A stretch of 64,000 bases of DNA from contig JAKSDL010000075.1 of the NCBI GenBank assembly GCA_022360105.1, positions 1-64,000 on the forward strand. The letters are read 5' to 3'. Origin of the DNA: Pseudomonadota bacterium. GTDB taxonomy: Bacteria; SAR324; XYD2-FULL-50-16; JAHJRI01. A program made the position numbers and the translations under genes. Below are positions 17,208 to 25,578 of the stretch, piece by piece; position 1 is the stretch's first letter; each line of letters opens with the position of its first letter. A model generated the notes under the pieces. It saw only the letters and a list, made by a program, of their open reading frames with translations. It had not been told where the DNA came from and searched no databases.

Positions 17208-17555
17208 TTGGATTTTCAAAGATTTGAATCTGAATTTATTGTGGAAAAAGAGGGGGACAGCACACTCGGTACACTTCGTTTTTCCGGTGACTTGACCATT
17301 CAGGATGCAGCATCAATTAAAGAAACTGTTCTGGAAGCATTGTCAAAAACAGATGATTGTCGACTGGATTTTGATTTGGTTAACATTTTTGACCTTTCCA
17401 GTATCCAAATATTCTTTGCTGCCTGCAATTCTGCCGCAGCTAAAATGAAAAAGCTTGAACTAAAAGGGGAGTGTCCAAGTGTTTTTCGCAATGCTGTAAT
17501 TGATGCCGGATTTGAAAGGATCGAATGGTTATGCTTTGGTGAGTCATTCAACTGA
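17208..17555 (+). CDS. STAS-domain protein in chemotaxis cluster
   Basis: A 115-residue single STAS domain (LRFSGDLTIQDAASIKETV, CRLDFDLVNIFDLSSIQIFF). STAS proteins include anti-sigma antagonists, where a serine or threonine in the D-[LS]-S segment is phosphorylated; here DLSS supplies a possible site. The start is TTG, chosen because GGGAGGT sits five bases upstream and no ATG is near. Located directly before cheD, it may connect chemotaxis to a partner-switching regulator, which is inference. No anti-sigma kinase gene is visible in the window. Confidence 0.75.
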   Translation: MDFQRFESEFIVEKEGDSTLGTLRFSGDLTIQDAASIKETVLEALSKTDDCRLDFDLVNIFDLSSIQIFFAACNSAAAKMKKLELKGECPSVFRNAVIDAGFERIEWLCFGESFN

Positions 17556-17689
17556 ACAAGGGAAGTGCCACTATCATCTAAAACCTTATGGTAATGTTCC
17601 GGATCCGAAGCATTTTTTAAAAGAGATGGCTTAATCCGAAATCCAGTAACAGAGACAAAAGGTTTTCGGATAAAAACAATTAAATATTC

Positions 17690-18301
17690 ATGAAAATCGT
17701 TAAGGACATAAATATTTCGAGATACATCCTGGAGCCTGGCGATTACTATGTGACAGACAAACGTGTGGTTATCAAGACATTGCTGGGCTCTTGTGTTGCA
17801 GCGTGTTTGTTTGATCCTGTTAATAGGATCATGGGAATGAATCACTTCTTGTTGGGCAGTGAAAAAAAAGGACTTGAAGGTTCGTTAATTACGTCCGAAT
17901 CCGGAAGGTACGGGATCAATGCAATGGAATTGATAATCAATGGAATGCTTAAGCTGGGAGCCTTAAAAAAAAATATCAAAGCCAAAGCTTTTGGAGGTGG
18001 CAACGTCTTAAATTTCGCCAAAGATTTTGAAGCTCAATATAATGTAGGAGATTTGAATAGTCGATTTATTAAAGAGTTTTTGGAAACTGAGAAGATCCCT
18101 TTGGTTGCATCTGATCTGGGTGGAAATCGCGGTCGTGTTATTCTGTTTCATGGTCAAGATTACACCGTATTTGTGAGGAAGATAGGTCAATACGACACAA
18201 CTAAAATTGCAGACAGGGATAGTAGTTATTGGAAAGCAGCAAAACAGAAAAAGTGGCAGTTAACTCCTGAAGTTGAGTTATGGAGTAAAAAAGATAATTA
18301 A
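17690..18301 (+). CDS. cheD: Chemoreceptor glutamine deamidase CheD
   Basis: CheD deamidates glutamines on chemoreceptors and in many bacteria also interacts with CheC-type phosphatases. This protein has the catalytic cysteine in LGSCVAACLFD, the histidine in MNHF, and AFGGGNV, with the family fold after DYYVTDKR. At 203 residues it is slightly longer than usual, with a basic C-terminal tail. It starts 134 bases after the STAS gene and 32 bases before cheR, consistent with one operon. Confidence 0.92.
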   Translation: MKIVKDINISRYILEPGDYYVTDKRVVIKTLLGSCVAACLFDPVNRIMGMNHFLLGSEKKGLEGSLITSESGRYGINAMELIINGMLKLGALKKNIKAKAFGGGNVLNFAKDFEAQYNVGDLNSRFIKEFLETEKIPLVASDLGGNRGRVILFHGQDYTVFVRKIGQYDTTKIADRDSSYWKAAKQKKWQLTPEVELWSKKDN

Positions 18302-18333
18302 ATTTAATAAATATTCTAAGATAAATATTATTC

Positions 18334-19179
18334 ATGCAAATTGTTTCAATACTTCAAAAAGATTTCACCCGTCTAAGTGATTTTATTCAAAGTGAATACG
18401 GCATTAAAATGCCGGAAGTAAAAAAAACCCTTTTGGAAAGTCGTTTGCAAAAGCGACTACGAAAACTGGATATAAAATCATTCAAAGAATATTGTGACTA
18501 CTTGTTTAGTCCGGAAGGGATGGAAGAGGAACTACCTCATTTTATCGACAAAATAACGACCAATAAGACCGATTTTTTTAGAGAGAACGAGCACTTCGAA
18601 TACCTGACTGACCAGTTATTACCAAGTTTCATAAAAAATAAGAAAAAGGAATTTGATACCCTTCGCATTTGGAGTGCCGGGTGTTCCACCGGTGAAGAAC
18701 CCTATACTATAGCTATGGTTGTTAAGGATTTTTTAGAAAACAACGGGCTTGGCAACATTCGATTATCGATTTTGGCGACTGATATTTCTGCCGAAGTATT
18801 ACGAATTGCTCAAAGGGCGGTATATCACGAGATTCGGGCAGTACCTATTCCTTTTAATATCAAAAAGAAATATTTACTTAAAAGTAAATCAGGAGAGAAG
18901 AAATTAGTAAAAATAGCACCAGAAATTAGGGAGTTAATACAATTTGGCCGTCTCAATTTTATGGATAGAGAGTATGGTATTAAAGATAAATTAGATATCA
19001 TATTTTGCAGGAATGTTATAATTTATTTTGATAAGCCTACTCAGGAAATTATTTTAAACCGAATCATTAGCAATCTGGTGCCAGGTGGCTTTTTTCTTCA
19101 AGGTCATTCAGAAACGATTCAGGGAATCAATCTTCCCTTAAAGCAGGTATTTCCTACTGTTTATGTAAAATCTGATTGA
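18334..19179 (+). CDS. cheR: Chemotaxis protein methyltransferase CheR
   Basis: CheR methylates glutamates of chemoreceptors with SAM for adaptation. It has the N-terminal helical domain (LLESRLQKRLRKL, then DKITTNKTDFFRENEHF) and the SAM-binding domain with WSAGCSTGEEPYTIAM, ILATDIS and FCRNVIIYFD. Length (281) is typical. No additional TPR region is present. It is followed by 282 non-coding bases with an unusual inverted repeat, then cheB. Confidence 0.95.
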   Translation: MQIVSILQKDFTRLSDFIQSEYGIKMPEVKKTLLESRLQKRLRKLDIKSFKEYCDYLFSPEGMEEELPHFIDKITTNKTDFFRENEHFEYLTDQLLPSFIKNKKKEFDTLRIWSAGCSTGEEPYTIAMVVKDFLENNGLGNIRLSILATDISAEVLRIAQRAVYHEIRAVPIPFNIKKKYLLKSKSGEKKLVKIAPEIRELIQFGRLNFMDREYGIKDKLDIIFCRNVIIYFDKPTQEIILNRIISNLVPGGFFLQGHSETIQGINLPLKQVFPTVYVKSD

Positions 19180-19256
19180 TCGCCTAGAACTTTTAAATAC
19201 AACGTAACTAATCCTTGAACGGAAAATTGTTAAACCCTTGTCCAGCCTTGTTTCAG

Positions 19257-19358
19257 ATGCTGGAATCCAGCGTAAAGATTAACGTGCTGTTAGCTTTCAG
19301 CGTTCAACTTAAGACATTAGAATTGCAAGCAAAAACCGGCTGAGAGTTGAATGCTGGA
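19257..19358 (+). repeat. Inverted and direct repeats between cheR and cheB
   Basis: ATGCTGGA occurs at 19257-19264 and 19351-19358. The first copy is part of the perfect dyad GCTGGA-A-TCCAGC (19259-19271). The second is the right end of a 14-base arm (19345-19358) that pairs, with two imperfect positions, with 19296-19309. The arrangement could be a folded RNA leader of cheB, a REP-like element or a small RNA. Nothing in it codes for protein. Confidence 0.4.
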
Positions 19359-19461
19359 GATACTAAATTTCTGAGCACCAAGCTGCTTTTAAAGCTTTTA
19401 TTAGTATGGGTCAAATTGGTTTTCGTTCAGGCACTAACTAGCTAGTATTACGAAGATATTT

Positions 19462-20541
19462 ATGAACAAAATTAAAGTAATGATCATTGATGATTCTGCT
19501 GTGGTTAGGCAAACGATGGAAAAGATAATCAGCTCAGACAAACAGCTGACAGTAATAGCTACGGCGCAAGATCCCTTTGTTGCAGCTCGGAAGATGACCA
19601 AGGAAGTTCCGGATGTTATTTCTCTCGATGTGGAAATGCCTCGTATGGATGGGATTACCTTTTTAAAAAAGCTGATGACCCAATATCCTATTCCTGTGGT
19701 TATCTGTTCCAGTTTGACAGAAAAAGGATCGGAAACGGCCATGAAAGCTTTGGAATATGGTGCTATCGACGTTATTCATAAACCAAACATTGGAGCAAAG
19801 CAGTATTTGGAAGAAGCAAAAATACTGATTTGCGATTCGATAAAAGCCGCAGCCCAGGCAAACGTAAAAAAGCAGAAGACCAAACCTGTAGAAGGGATTA
19901 AGCCTTCAAAAAAGCTTACAGCCGATGTAGTTCTTTCTAAGGCCAAATCAAATGCAATGATTCAAACTACAGAAAAAGTTGTGGTCGTAGGTGCTTCTAC
20001 AGGCGGCACGGAAGCTTTAAAGGTTTTTCTTGAAAGACTTCCATTGGATGCTCCCGGAACAGTGATCGTTCAACACATGCCGGAAAACTTCACAACAGCT
20101 TTTGCCAAAAGACTGGATTCAATTTGTAAAGTCACAGTGAAAGAAGCCGAAGATAATGACACTGTCGTTTCCGGACGAGTCTTGATTGCCCCGGGCAATA
20201 AACATACATTGTTAAAACGCAGCGGTGCCAGGTACTACGTTCAGGTCAAAGATGGACCTCTCGTAAGTAGACACAGACCTTCGGTGGATGTATTGTTTCG
20301 ATCTGCTTCCCGTTACGCCGGTAAGAATGTCATCGGTGTGATTATGACTGGCATGGGAGATGATGGGGCAAAAGGAATGATGGAAATGAAGGACCAGGGA
20401 GCCAAGACTATTGCTCAAAATGAAGCCACTTGCGTGGTTTTTGGAATGCCTAATGAAGCCATTAAGCTGGGAGGTGTTGACCATGTATTGCCCCTGGAAT
20501 CCATACCGGATGAAGTAATATCACTTTCAAAAACAAACTGA
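19462..20541 (+). CDS. cheB: Chemotaxis response regulator / methylesterase-glutaminase CheB
   Basis: CheB removes methyl groups from chemoreceptors when phosphorylated. The N-terminal receiver domain has [11 protein letters not shown] and the phosphorylated Asp56 in [11 protein letters not shown]. The C-terminal methylesterase has the catalytic serine in [10 protein letters not shown], histidine in VQHMP and aspartate in GMGDDGA. The linker is Lys-rich. Length is normal. It starts a second sub-block of the chemotaxis cluster after the non-coding repeat region and is followed by cheY 60 bases later. Confidence 0.96.
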   Translation: MNKIKVMIIDDSAVVRQTMEKIISSDKQLTVIATAQDPFVAARKMTKEVPDVISLDVEMPRMDGITFLKKLMTQYPIPVVICSSLTEKGSETAMKALEYGAIDVIHKPNIGAKQYLEEAKILICDSIKAAAQANVKKQKTKPVEGIKPSKKLTADVVLSKAKSNAMIQTTEKVVVVGASTGGTEALKVFLERLPLDAPGTVIVQHMPENFTTAFAKRLDSICKVTVKEAEDNDTVVSGRVLIAPGNKHTLLKRSGARYYVQVKDGPLVSRHRPSVDVLFRSASRYAGKNVIGVIMTGMGDDGAKGMMEMKDQGAKTIAQNEATCVVFGMPNEAIKLGGVDHVLPLESIPDEVISLSKTN

Positions 20542-20601
20542 TACTATTTCTTTTAGTGAAGTTGCTCCGAAGCAGAATTTGAATCTAACAAAAGGAGATG
20601 T

Positions 20602-20967
20602 ATGAGTAAAAAAATAATGACAGTCGACGACTCAGCCAGTGTTAGACAAATGGTTAGTTTTACATTAAAAAACGAAGGTTATGAAGTGAGTGAAGCTGAG
20701 GATGGTGTGGATGCCTTGGCCAAGCTTCAACAAAAACCTGTAGACATGGTGTTGACCGATCTTAATATGCCAAACATGGACGGGATCGAACTGATCAAAC
20801 AACTAAGAGCCAATCCGAGTTTCAAATTCATTCCAATAATTTTTTTGACGACTGAATCCCAGGAAGAAAAAAAGCAGCAAGGCAAACAGGCTGGTGCAAC
20901 CGGCTGGATAGTAAAACCATTTAAACCGGAACAGTTAGTAGGGGTGATTAAAAAAGTTCTGGGATAA
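20602..20967 (+). CDS. cheY: CheY-like response regulator
   Basis: A single receiver domain of 121 residues with the acidic pair in VDDSAS, the phosphoacceptor Asp53 in TDLNMPNMDG, the switch threonine in FLTTES and lysine in IVKPF. AAAGGAG lies eight bases before the ATG. Its position directly upstream of cheA makes it the likely motor-signalling CheY, which would act on the FliM/FliN switch encoded at 7.9-11.2 kb and be dephosphorylated by CheX. Confidence 0.93.
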   Translation: MSKKIMTVDDSASVRQMVSFTLKNEGYEVSEAEDGVDALAKLQQKPVDMVLTDLNMPNMDGIELIKQLRANPSFKFIPIIFLTTESQEEKKQQGKQAGATGWIVKPFKPEQLVGVIKKVLG

Positions 20968-21031
20968 ATTAGATATCAAAAAAATAGCATTTAGGTTTGC
21001 GGCTTAATTGAAACCAACGATTAGGATAGAA

Positions 21032-23200
21032 ATGGAATCTGCCAAGAATCGGCCAGCAGGAGAAAAAGCCGGAGAAAATCGCCACATTCTCGCCTTTAAG
21101 GAAGAAGCCCTGGAAAGACTCGCTGAGCTAGAAGATGCCTTGCTGGAACTGGAAAACAATCCCTCTGATCAAGAGCTGTTAGACAGCGCTTTTAGAGCCA
21201 TGCACACTATCAAAGGCTCAGCTGGCATGTTTGGTTTCGAAGATATCGTAGATTTTACTCACAATATAGAAACAGTTTTCGATTGCATCAGGGATGGTTC
21301 GATCGAAATTACAAAAGAACTGATTGCCCTCGGCCTGCAGGCGCACGATCAAATCGGCAAGCTGTTAAATGAAGCTGACGGCCCCCTACCAGAGGACCAG
21401 GAAACAAGAAACGGAATAACAGAAGCATTTCTCAACTTATTGCCGACACCTCAAGAGTCTGTAATTATTGAAGAATCTAAACCGAATGAGAAAGTGAAGC
21501 CTGCTAAACAAGAGCTTTCCATATATAGGATTAGATTCAAACCCGGTCCCGGAATTTTTGCTACCGGAACCAATCCTCTCCTTATTTTAAATGAACTTAA
21601 AGAACTGGGAGACTGCCGAGTTATAGCTCACGCAGGAAACATAACAGAGCTGGAACACTTAGACCCTGAGAGTTGCTATACCTGGTGGGACATTATCCTT
21701 AGTACTCGTGAATTGAAAAACGAAATCGAAGATGTGTTTATTTTCATGGATGATTCCTGTGACGTTCAAATCGATTTAATCGACACAAACAGCAGCTTTG
21801 ATTTTGAAACCGGCTATAAAAAACTGGGAGAGATTTTAATTGAACGCGGAGATATCGAACAGGAAGAACTGCAAAAAGTAATTGAAAACAAAGTGTTACT
21901 GGGAGAGCAGCTACAAAATGAAGGATTGCTGCAGCCCAGCCAGGTAGAATCGGCCCTGGAGGAACAAAAAGTGGTCAGGGAAACTCGGGAAAAGCGACAC
22001 AAAACAGATTCAGTATCCAGTATTCGCGTAACCTCAACCAAGCTTGATAAATTGGTTGATCTTGTTGGTGAATTGGTAACAGCGCAGGCCAGACTCAGCC
22101 AAATAGCCGTGGAAAAGGAAGATTTAACAGTACTTTCTATCGCAGAAGAAATTGAAAGACTGACTGCAGAATTAAGAGACAGCACCATGAGTGTGCGAAT
22201 GCTGACTTTTGGCACGACGTTCAATAAATTTAAGCGACTGGTAAGGGATCTTTCAACGGAACTGGAAAAAGACATTATTCTGGTAACGAATGGTGAAGAA
22301 ACCGAGCTGGATAAAAATGTTATCGAACAGCTTAATGATCCTCTGGTGCATTTATTGAGAAATGCTGCAGACCATGGAATCGAATCTCCCCAAGAAAGAA
22401 TAGCAACAGGAAAACCGAGCCAGGGCACCATTGAGCTATCTGCATCTTATTCGGGAGCTCAGGTATTAATCAAAATTGTTGATGATGGCTCGGGCATGGA
22501 CCCGGCAAACATCCGACAAAAAGCTATCGATAAAGGTCTTATCACAAAAGAATCTAAGCTGTCTGATAAAGATTGTCTTTTTCTGATTTTCGAACCTGGC
22601 TTTTCCACGGCGAAAGAAGTTTCTAATGTATCAGGACGTGGTGTTGGCATGGATGTCGTCAAAAAAGCCATTGAAAACCTGAGAGGTGCCGTTGATATTG
22701 ACAGTCATATTGGCGTTGGAACGACAATTACTGTTAAACTGCCGTTAACATTGGCAATAATCGACGGGTTGTTGGTGCAGGTACACGATGAATATTATGT
22801 TATTCCCTTGGCTTTTGTCGAAGAATGTATTGAACTGACAGCGCAGGATATCAAAAATTCACATGGCCGGCATGTAACCAATGTAAGAGGACAATTGGTA
22901 CCATATGTAAGACTTAGGGAACAGTTTAACATCTGCAAAGAGAGACTTCCGATTGAACAAGTGGTGATAACGGAAATTGAAGGTCATCGTGTCGGTTTTG
23001 TCGTGGATAAGGTTGTGGGGCAACATCAAACAGTGATCAAAAAATTAAGTCGGGTTTACAAGGATATTGATACAATTTCAGGAGCTACTATTATGGCAGA
23101 TGGTACAGTTGCATTGATTATTGATATCAATAAGCATTTGCAATTGGTGGAAAAGGAATATAATGCGCAATATGGCAATAAGGTAGATGCTTTGCATTAA
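21032..23200 (+). CDS. cheA: Chemotaxis histidine kinase CheA
   Basis: CheA phosphorylates itself in response to receptors and passes phosphate to CheY and CheB. Domains in order: HPt with His58 in MHTIKGSAGMFGF; a mid-region starting SIYRIRFKPGPG; a paired helical stretch with LGEILIERGDIEQEEL and LGEQLQNEGLLQPSQV, resembling the GspE/MshE N-terminal fold; dimerisation; ATPase with NAADHGIESPQERIA, DDGSGMD and GRGVGMDVV; and a CheW-like regulatory domain to the end. I choose ATG 21032 (preceded by AGGATA) over TTG 21008. The gene follows cheY by about 60 bases. Confidence 0.95.
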   Translation: MESAKNRPAGEKAGENRHILAFKEEALERLAELEDALLELENNPSDQELLDSAFRAMHTIKGSAGMFGFEDIVDFTHNIETVFDCIRDGSIEITKELIALGLQAHDQIGKLLNEADGPLPEDQETRNGITEAFLNLLPTPQESVIIEESKPNEKVKPAKQELSIYRIRFKPGPGIFATGTNPLLILNELKELGDCRVIAHAGNITELEHLDPESCYTWWDIILSTRELKNEIEDVFIFMDDSCDVQIDLIDTNSSFDFETGYKKLGEILIERGDIEQEELQKVIENKVLLGEQLQNEGLLQPSQVESALEEQKVVRETREKRHKTDSVSSIRVTSTKLDKLVDLVGELVTAQARLSQIAVEKEDLTVLSIAEEIERLTAELRDSTMSVRMLTFGTTFNKFKRLVRDLSTELEKDIILVTNGEETELDKNVIEQLNDPLVHLLRNAADHGIESPQERIATGKPSQGTIELSASYSGAQVLIKIVDDGSGMDPANIRQKAIDKGLITKESKLSDKDCLFLIFEPGFSTAKEVSNVSGRGVGMDVVKKAIENLRGAVDIDSHIGVGTTITVKLPLTLAIIDGLLVQVHDEYYVIPLAFVEECIELTAQDIKNSHGRHVTNVRGQLVPYVRLREQFNICKERLPIEQVVITEIEGHRVGFVVDKVVGQHQTVIKKLSRVYKDIDTISGATIMADGTVALIIDINKHLQLVEKEYNAQYGNKVDALH

Positions 23201-23218
23201 CAAAAGTTTTTAAAAGCC

Positions 23219-23245
23219 TTGCTTTAAGACCTTCTGTATTATAAT
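23219..23245 (+). promoter_or_regulatory. Candidate promoter of cheX2
   Basis: TTGCTT (23219-23224) and TATAAT (23240-23245) are separated by 15 bases in the 185-base gap after cheA. The -10 box is perfect but the spacing is short. If used, cheX2 could be expressed separately from cheA. Confidence 0.3.
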
Positions 23246-23385
23246 TAGCTAGACAACATGTATCACATCTATTATTGCTTAATGTGGCAGACCGGCAGAA
23301 GAAGCATGAAACAATTTCTGAAAAACTATCTCCCCTTGTCCAACTAGGCTTCTTAATACACTGAAATATAAGATCAGTACTTTAT

Positions 23386-23868
23386 ATGAAGATCGAATAC
23401 ATCCAACCGTTCATAAATGCTACTCGCAAAGTATTAAGCACCATGGCCAGTCTTGAATCAAAACCCTTAAAACCTTATCTTAAGGAGGAATCAAATCAGA
23501 TTGCATTGGGCGATATTTCTTCTGTGATTGAACTGACAGGCGAATGTAACGGCAGTATTGGCCTTAGCTTTGAAACCAAATGTATTCTAAAAATTGCTTC
23601 CGGTATGTTGGGTGAAGTGTATGAAGAATTGGATGACGAAGTTGCCGATATGGTTGGTGAGCTGGTCAATATGATTAGCGGTGATGCAAGGCGTCAGCTA
23701 ATCAAACTGGGGTTTTCGTTTTCTGCTGGAATTCCTAAAATTTCCAAAGGGAGCGACCATAAACTGGTACATTCCGTTAGCGAGCGAACAATTGTGATTC
23801 CGTTTAAAACTGCTACCGGAGATTTTTATATTGAGACTTGTTTTGATTCTAGAAAATTCCTGGAATAG
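23386..23868 (+). CDS. cheX: CheX-type chemotaxis phosphatase (copy 2)
   Basis: A 160-residue CheX paralogue of the gene at 15999, with the catalytic motif MVGELVNMISGDARRQL containing the same Glu and Asn positions. By manual ungapped comparison the two differ at about 54 of 160 positions, including several in the helix before the active site (LDDEVAD instead of LTDEIVD). It closes the chemotaxis cluster and may have its own promoter. The copies probably act on CheY-P; different partner specificity is possible but not shown. Confidence 0.85.
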   Translation: MKIEYIQPFINATRKVLSTMASLESKPLKPYLKEESNQIALGDISSVIELTGECNGSIGLSFETKCILKIASGMLGEVYEELDDEVADMVGELVNMISGDARRQLIKLGFSFSAGIPKISKGSDHKLVHSVSERTIVIPFKTATGDFYIETCFDSRKFLE

Positions 23869-23944
23869 TTATTCTCGCCTCTGTTCATCACTTTTAACAG
23901 CACTTGTAAACTCCCTCCCAAGTATCAATTAATACATGAGCATT

Positions 23945-24625
23945 CTATTTGGCTTCCGGAATTGATTTATCAAAGTGGTAAATACTTTTGATATTAATGT
24001 TGCGGTATCTTTCCCATTTGGTGTGGTAAGAGTGGAGATGTATTAAAAAAGGCTTTATTGAGTCACCCTTTTTTGACAATTGTTTGCAGGCCTTGTGGAT
24101 ATCTTTCTTTACTTCTAAGGGATGTTGAATAAAGTAATTGGAAAACCTGTATTTACCATTTATCTTAAACAGCCTTGACTCAAAATAAGTTCCTTTGGGG
24201 CTTCCATACAGATAATCGGGTTGTATAATTTCATATTTCTTTTTGCCGTATAAATCTTTAACAATGGCATAATGATCAGTCAGCTTTTTGGTGTCAAAAA
24301 GAGAATGCACGTGTTCCTCTATGTCCGTAATCAACTCCCCGTTCATTGATGTGGTCTTACCTTTGAAAACAGATTGCTTAAAATGATCAAACGGAGATTT
24401 CAGAGAATCACTGCACTTCCAGTCGAATGTGAACCATAGCAAAAAAGAATTCATTCTGTTGGTAAAGCTTGCATCAGTCTCGTTCAGTTTTCCTGTCAAC
24501 CTGAAATAGTCCTCTCTCGCAATAACCAGTTCATTTGAAAGTTCCGGGTGTGTTTCAATGTAGCCGCTGATGCTATCAAAGATTTCTTCAAAAGTAGCAG
24601 GATTGACAGAATTATTTTTGTTCAT
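23945..24625 (-). CDS. Unknown protein, orphan
   Basis: A 226-residue soluble protein rich in Lys, Tyr, Phe and His, with no signal peptide, membrane segment or motif I recognise. The C-terminal half is notably aromatic and basic (for example HLHSYHTKWERYRN). It lies on the minus strand between cheX2 and two other small orphan genes in a patch ending with an integrase, so it may be accessory or horizontally acquired. It starts 22 bases downstream of the small membrane-protein gene's stop, suggesting cotranscription. Confidence 0.55.
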   Translation of the reverse strand: MNKNNSVNPATFEEIFDSISGYIETHPELSNELVIAREDYFRLTGKLNETDASFTNRMNSFLLWFTFDWKCSDSLKSPFDHFKQSVFKGKTTSMNGELITDIEEHVHSLFDTKKLTDHYAIVKDLYGKKKYEIIQPDYLYGSPKGTYFESRLFKINGKYRFSNYFIQHPLEVKKDIHKACKQLSKKGDSIKPFLIHLHSYHTKWERYRNINIKSIYHFDKSIPEAK

Positions 24626-24647
24626 AAAGTTTTAACTTGGTTGTTGA

Positions 24648-24863
24648 TCAAGACTTATCCGATACCTTGCTTTTTACCTGATTGATTAACGAAATATAAA
24701 ACTTATTTCGATTTTTTCTAATTTTTAAAAGCCTTATTGTTCTCCTTACAATTCCCAAAAACATCAACGAGCAAAGCAAGAACACAGCTACGGCCAACCC
24801 CAATGCCCATTGAAGGCCGATTGTGTTGATAATATATTCTGATAGCGCATGAAGCTTTGCCAT
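24648..24863 (-). CDS. Small single-pass membrane protein, unknown
   Basis: A 71-residue protein with one clear transmembrane helix (LALGLAVAVFLLCSLMFLG-like segment at residues ~19-38) followed by a strongly basic stretch (RRTIRLLKIRKNRNK), which predicts the C-terminus in the cytoplasm. It is upstream of the unknown 226-residue gene on the same strand. It could be an anchoring or toxin-like peptide; nothing in the sequence decides. Confidence 0.5.
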   Translation of the reverse strand: MAKLHALSEYIINTIGLQWALGLAVAVFLLCSLMFLGIVRRTIRLLKIRKNRNKFYISLINQVKSKVSDKS

Positions 24864-24959
24864 GTCCAGTCAATAATTACATAATGTTTAAAACTGCCCT
24901 GCCTGAAACCGCCTTTGTCTGGCGAGTTCCTAATTCTCTTTCTAGGATAATATTAAATG

Positions 24960-25154
24960 TCATCTACAATGTCGATAAAATATCATGACAAAAAAGCCTC
25001 CATAATTTCGATCAATTAACACATACTTTTTGGTTTGGTTTAGCCTTGCTTGCCTAGGGAAAAGGGCTTTTACCCAGGATTTGAATGTGTTATCAGTTTG
25101 TGGAACAGTTTCTGATGATCGAGCTAGAACTTGAAAAACCATCTCCTCAATCAT
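24960..25154 (-). CDS. Small unknown protein with strong ribosome-binding site
   Basis: A 64-residue protein beginning MIEEMVFQVL. I choose the ATG at 25154 because GGAGGG lies seven bases before it; an in-frame ATG five codons earlier overlaps that same ribosome-binding site. It is basic in its middle (PRQARLNQTKK) and ends in aromatic residues. No domain was recognised. It belongs to the small orphan patch next to the integrase. Confidence 0.4.
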   Translation of the reverse strand: MIEEMVFQVLARSSETVPQTDNTFKSWVKALFPRQARLNQTKKYVLIDRNYGGFFVMIFYRHCR

Positions 25155-25353
25155 GCAGTAACCCTCCATTTTGAATGATTGTCTATCTGATTGCTTATTA
25201 TTTGTTCATCAAAACAAAAAGCGGAGCTTTCACCAAAAACCGATAACTGAACACTGTAATCGTGCACCTTTGCCTTATATATAACAGGAACTGAAAAACT
25301 GACACATTTTAAAAACCTAAAATGCGTGAATTAAATGCCTTCAAAAAATAAAT

Positions 25354-25447
25354 AGGGCCTAAAACCGACCAGAATTGAATTTCTTGTAGCAAAAAAAGCA
25401 AAATCATTTACAAACCAAAAATCAAATATTTTTGCATTTTTGGCCCT
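25354..25447. repeat. Inverted pair enclosing AT-rich hairpin upstream of integrase
   Basis: AGGGCC at 25354-25359 and GGCCCT at 25442-25447 bracket an 82-base A-rich segment that itself contains a CAAAAAT/ATTTTTG stem. It could mark integrase arm or core sites. The arms are only six bases, so chance is a real alternative. Confidence 0.25.
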
Positions 25448-25491
25448 GTTTTTCGAAAATCATTAAAAAAACACAAAATTGAGCAAAATTC

Positions 25492-25519
25492 TTGCTATTT
25501 TTTTAACTGTGTCTATAAT
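25492..25519 (+). promoter_or_regulatory. Promoter of the integrase gene
   Basis: TTGCTA (25492-25497) and a perfect TATAAT (25514-25519) are 16 bases apart. Transcription would begin near 25526, which excludes the TTG at 25519 as a start codon and leaves a ~50-base leader before the ATG at 25579. Confidence 0.55.
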
Positions 25520-25578
25520 TGAGGTTATACACACAACTATGCTTTTCAGTCAATTTTGTGCTTAAAACCAACGTGGCA

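Larger units (their letters stand above)
25155..25578. other. AT-rich 424-bp region upstream of the integrase
   Basis: Very A-rich on the plus strand, with several short reiterations: AAAATCATT at two places (about 25400 and 25455), CAAAAAT/ATTTTTG hairpin arms around 25415-25434, and an AGGGCC/GGCCCT inverted pair at 25354-25359 and 25442-25447. Such a layout is what one would expect for recombinase binding sites or a plasmid-type origin, but no regular iterons were established. The promoter at 25492 lies at its right end. Confidence 0.4.

Noticed and set aside
25519..25578. TTG start for the integrase adding 20 residues
   Set aside because: The TTG starts at the last base of the TATAAT box, upstream of the predicted transcription start.
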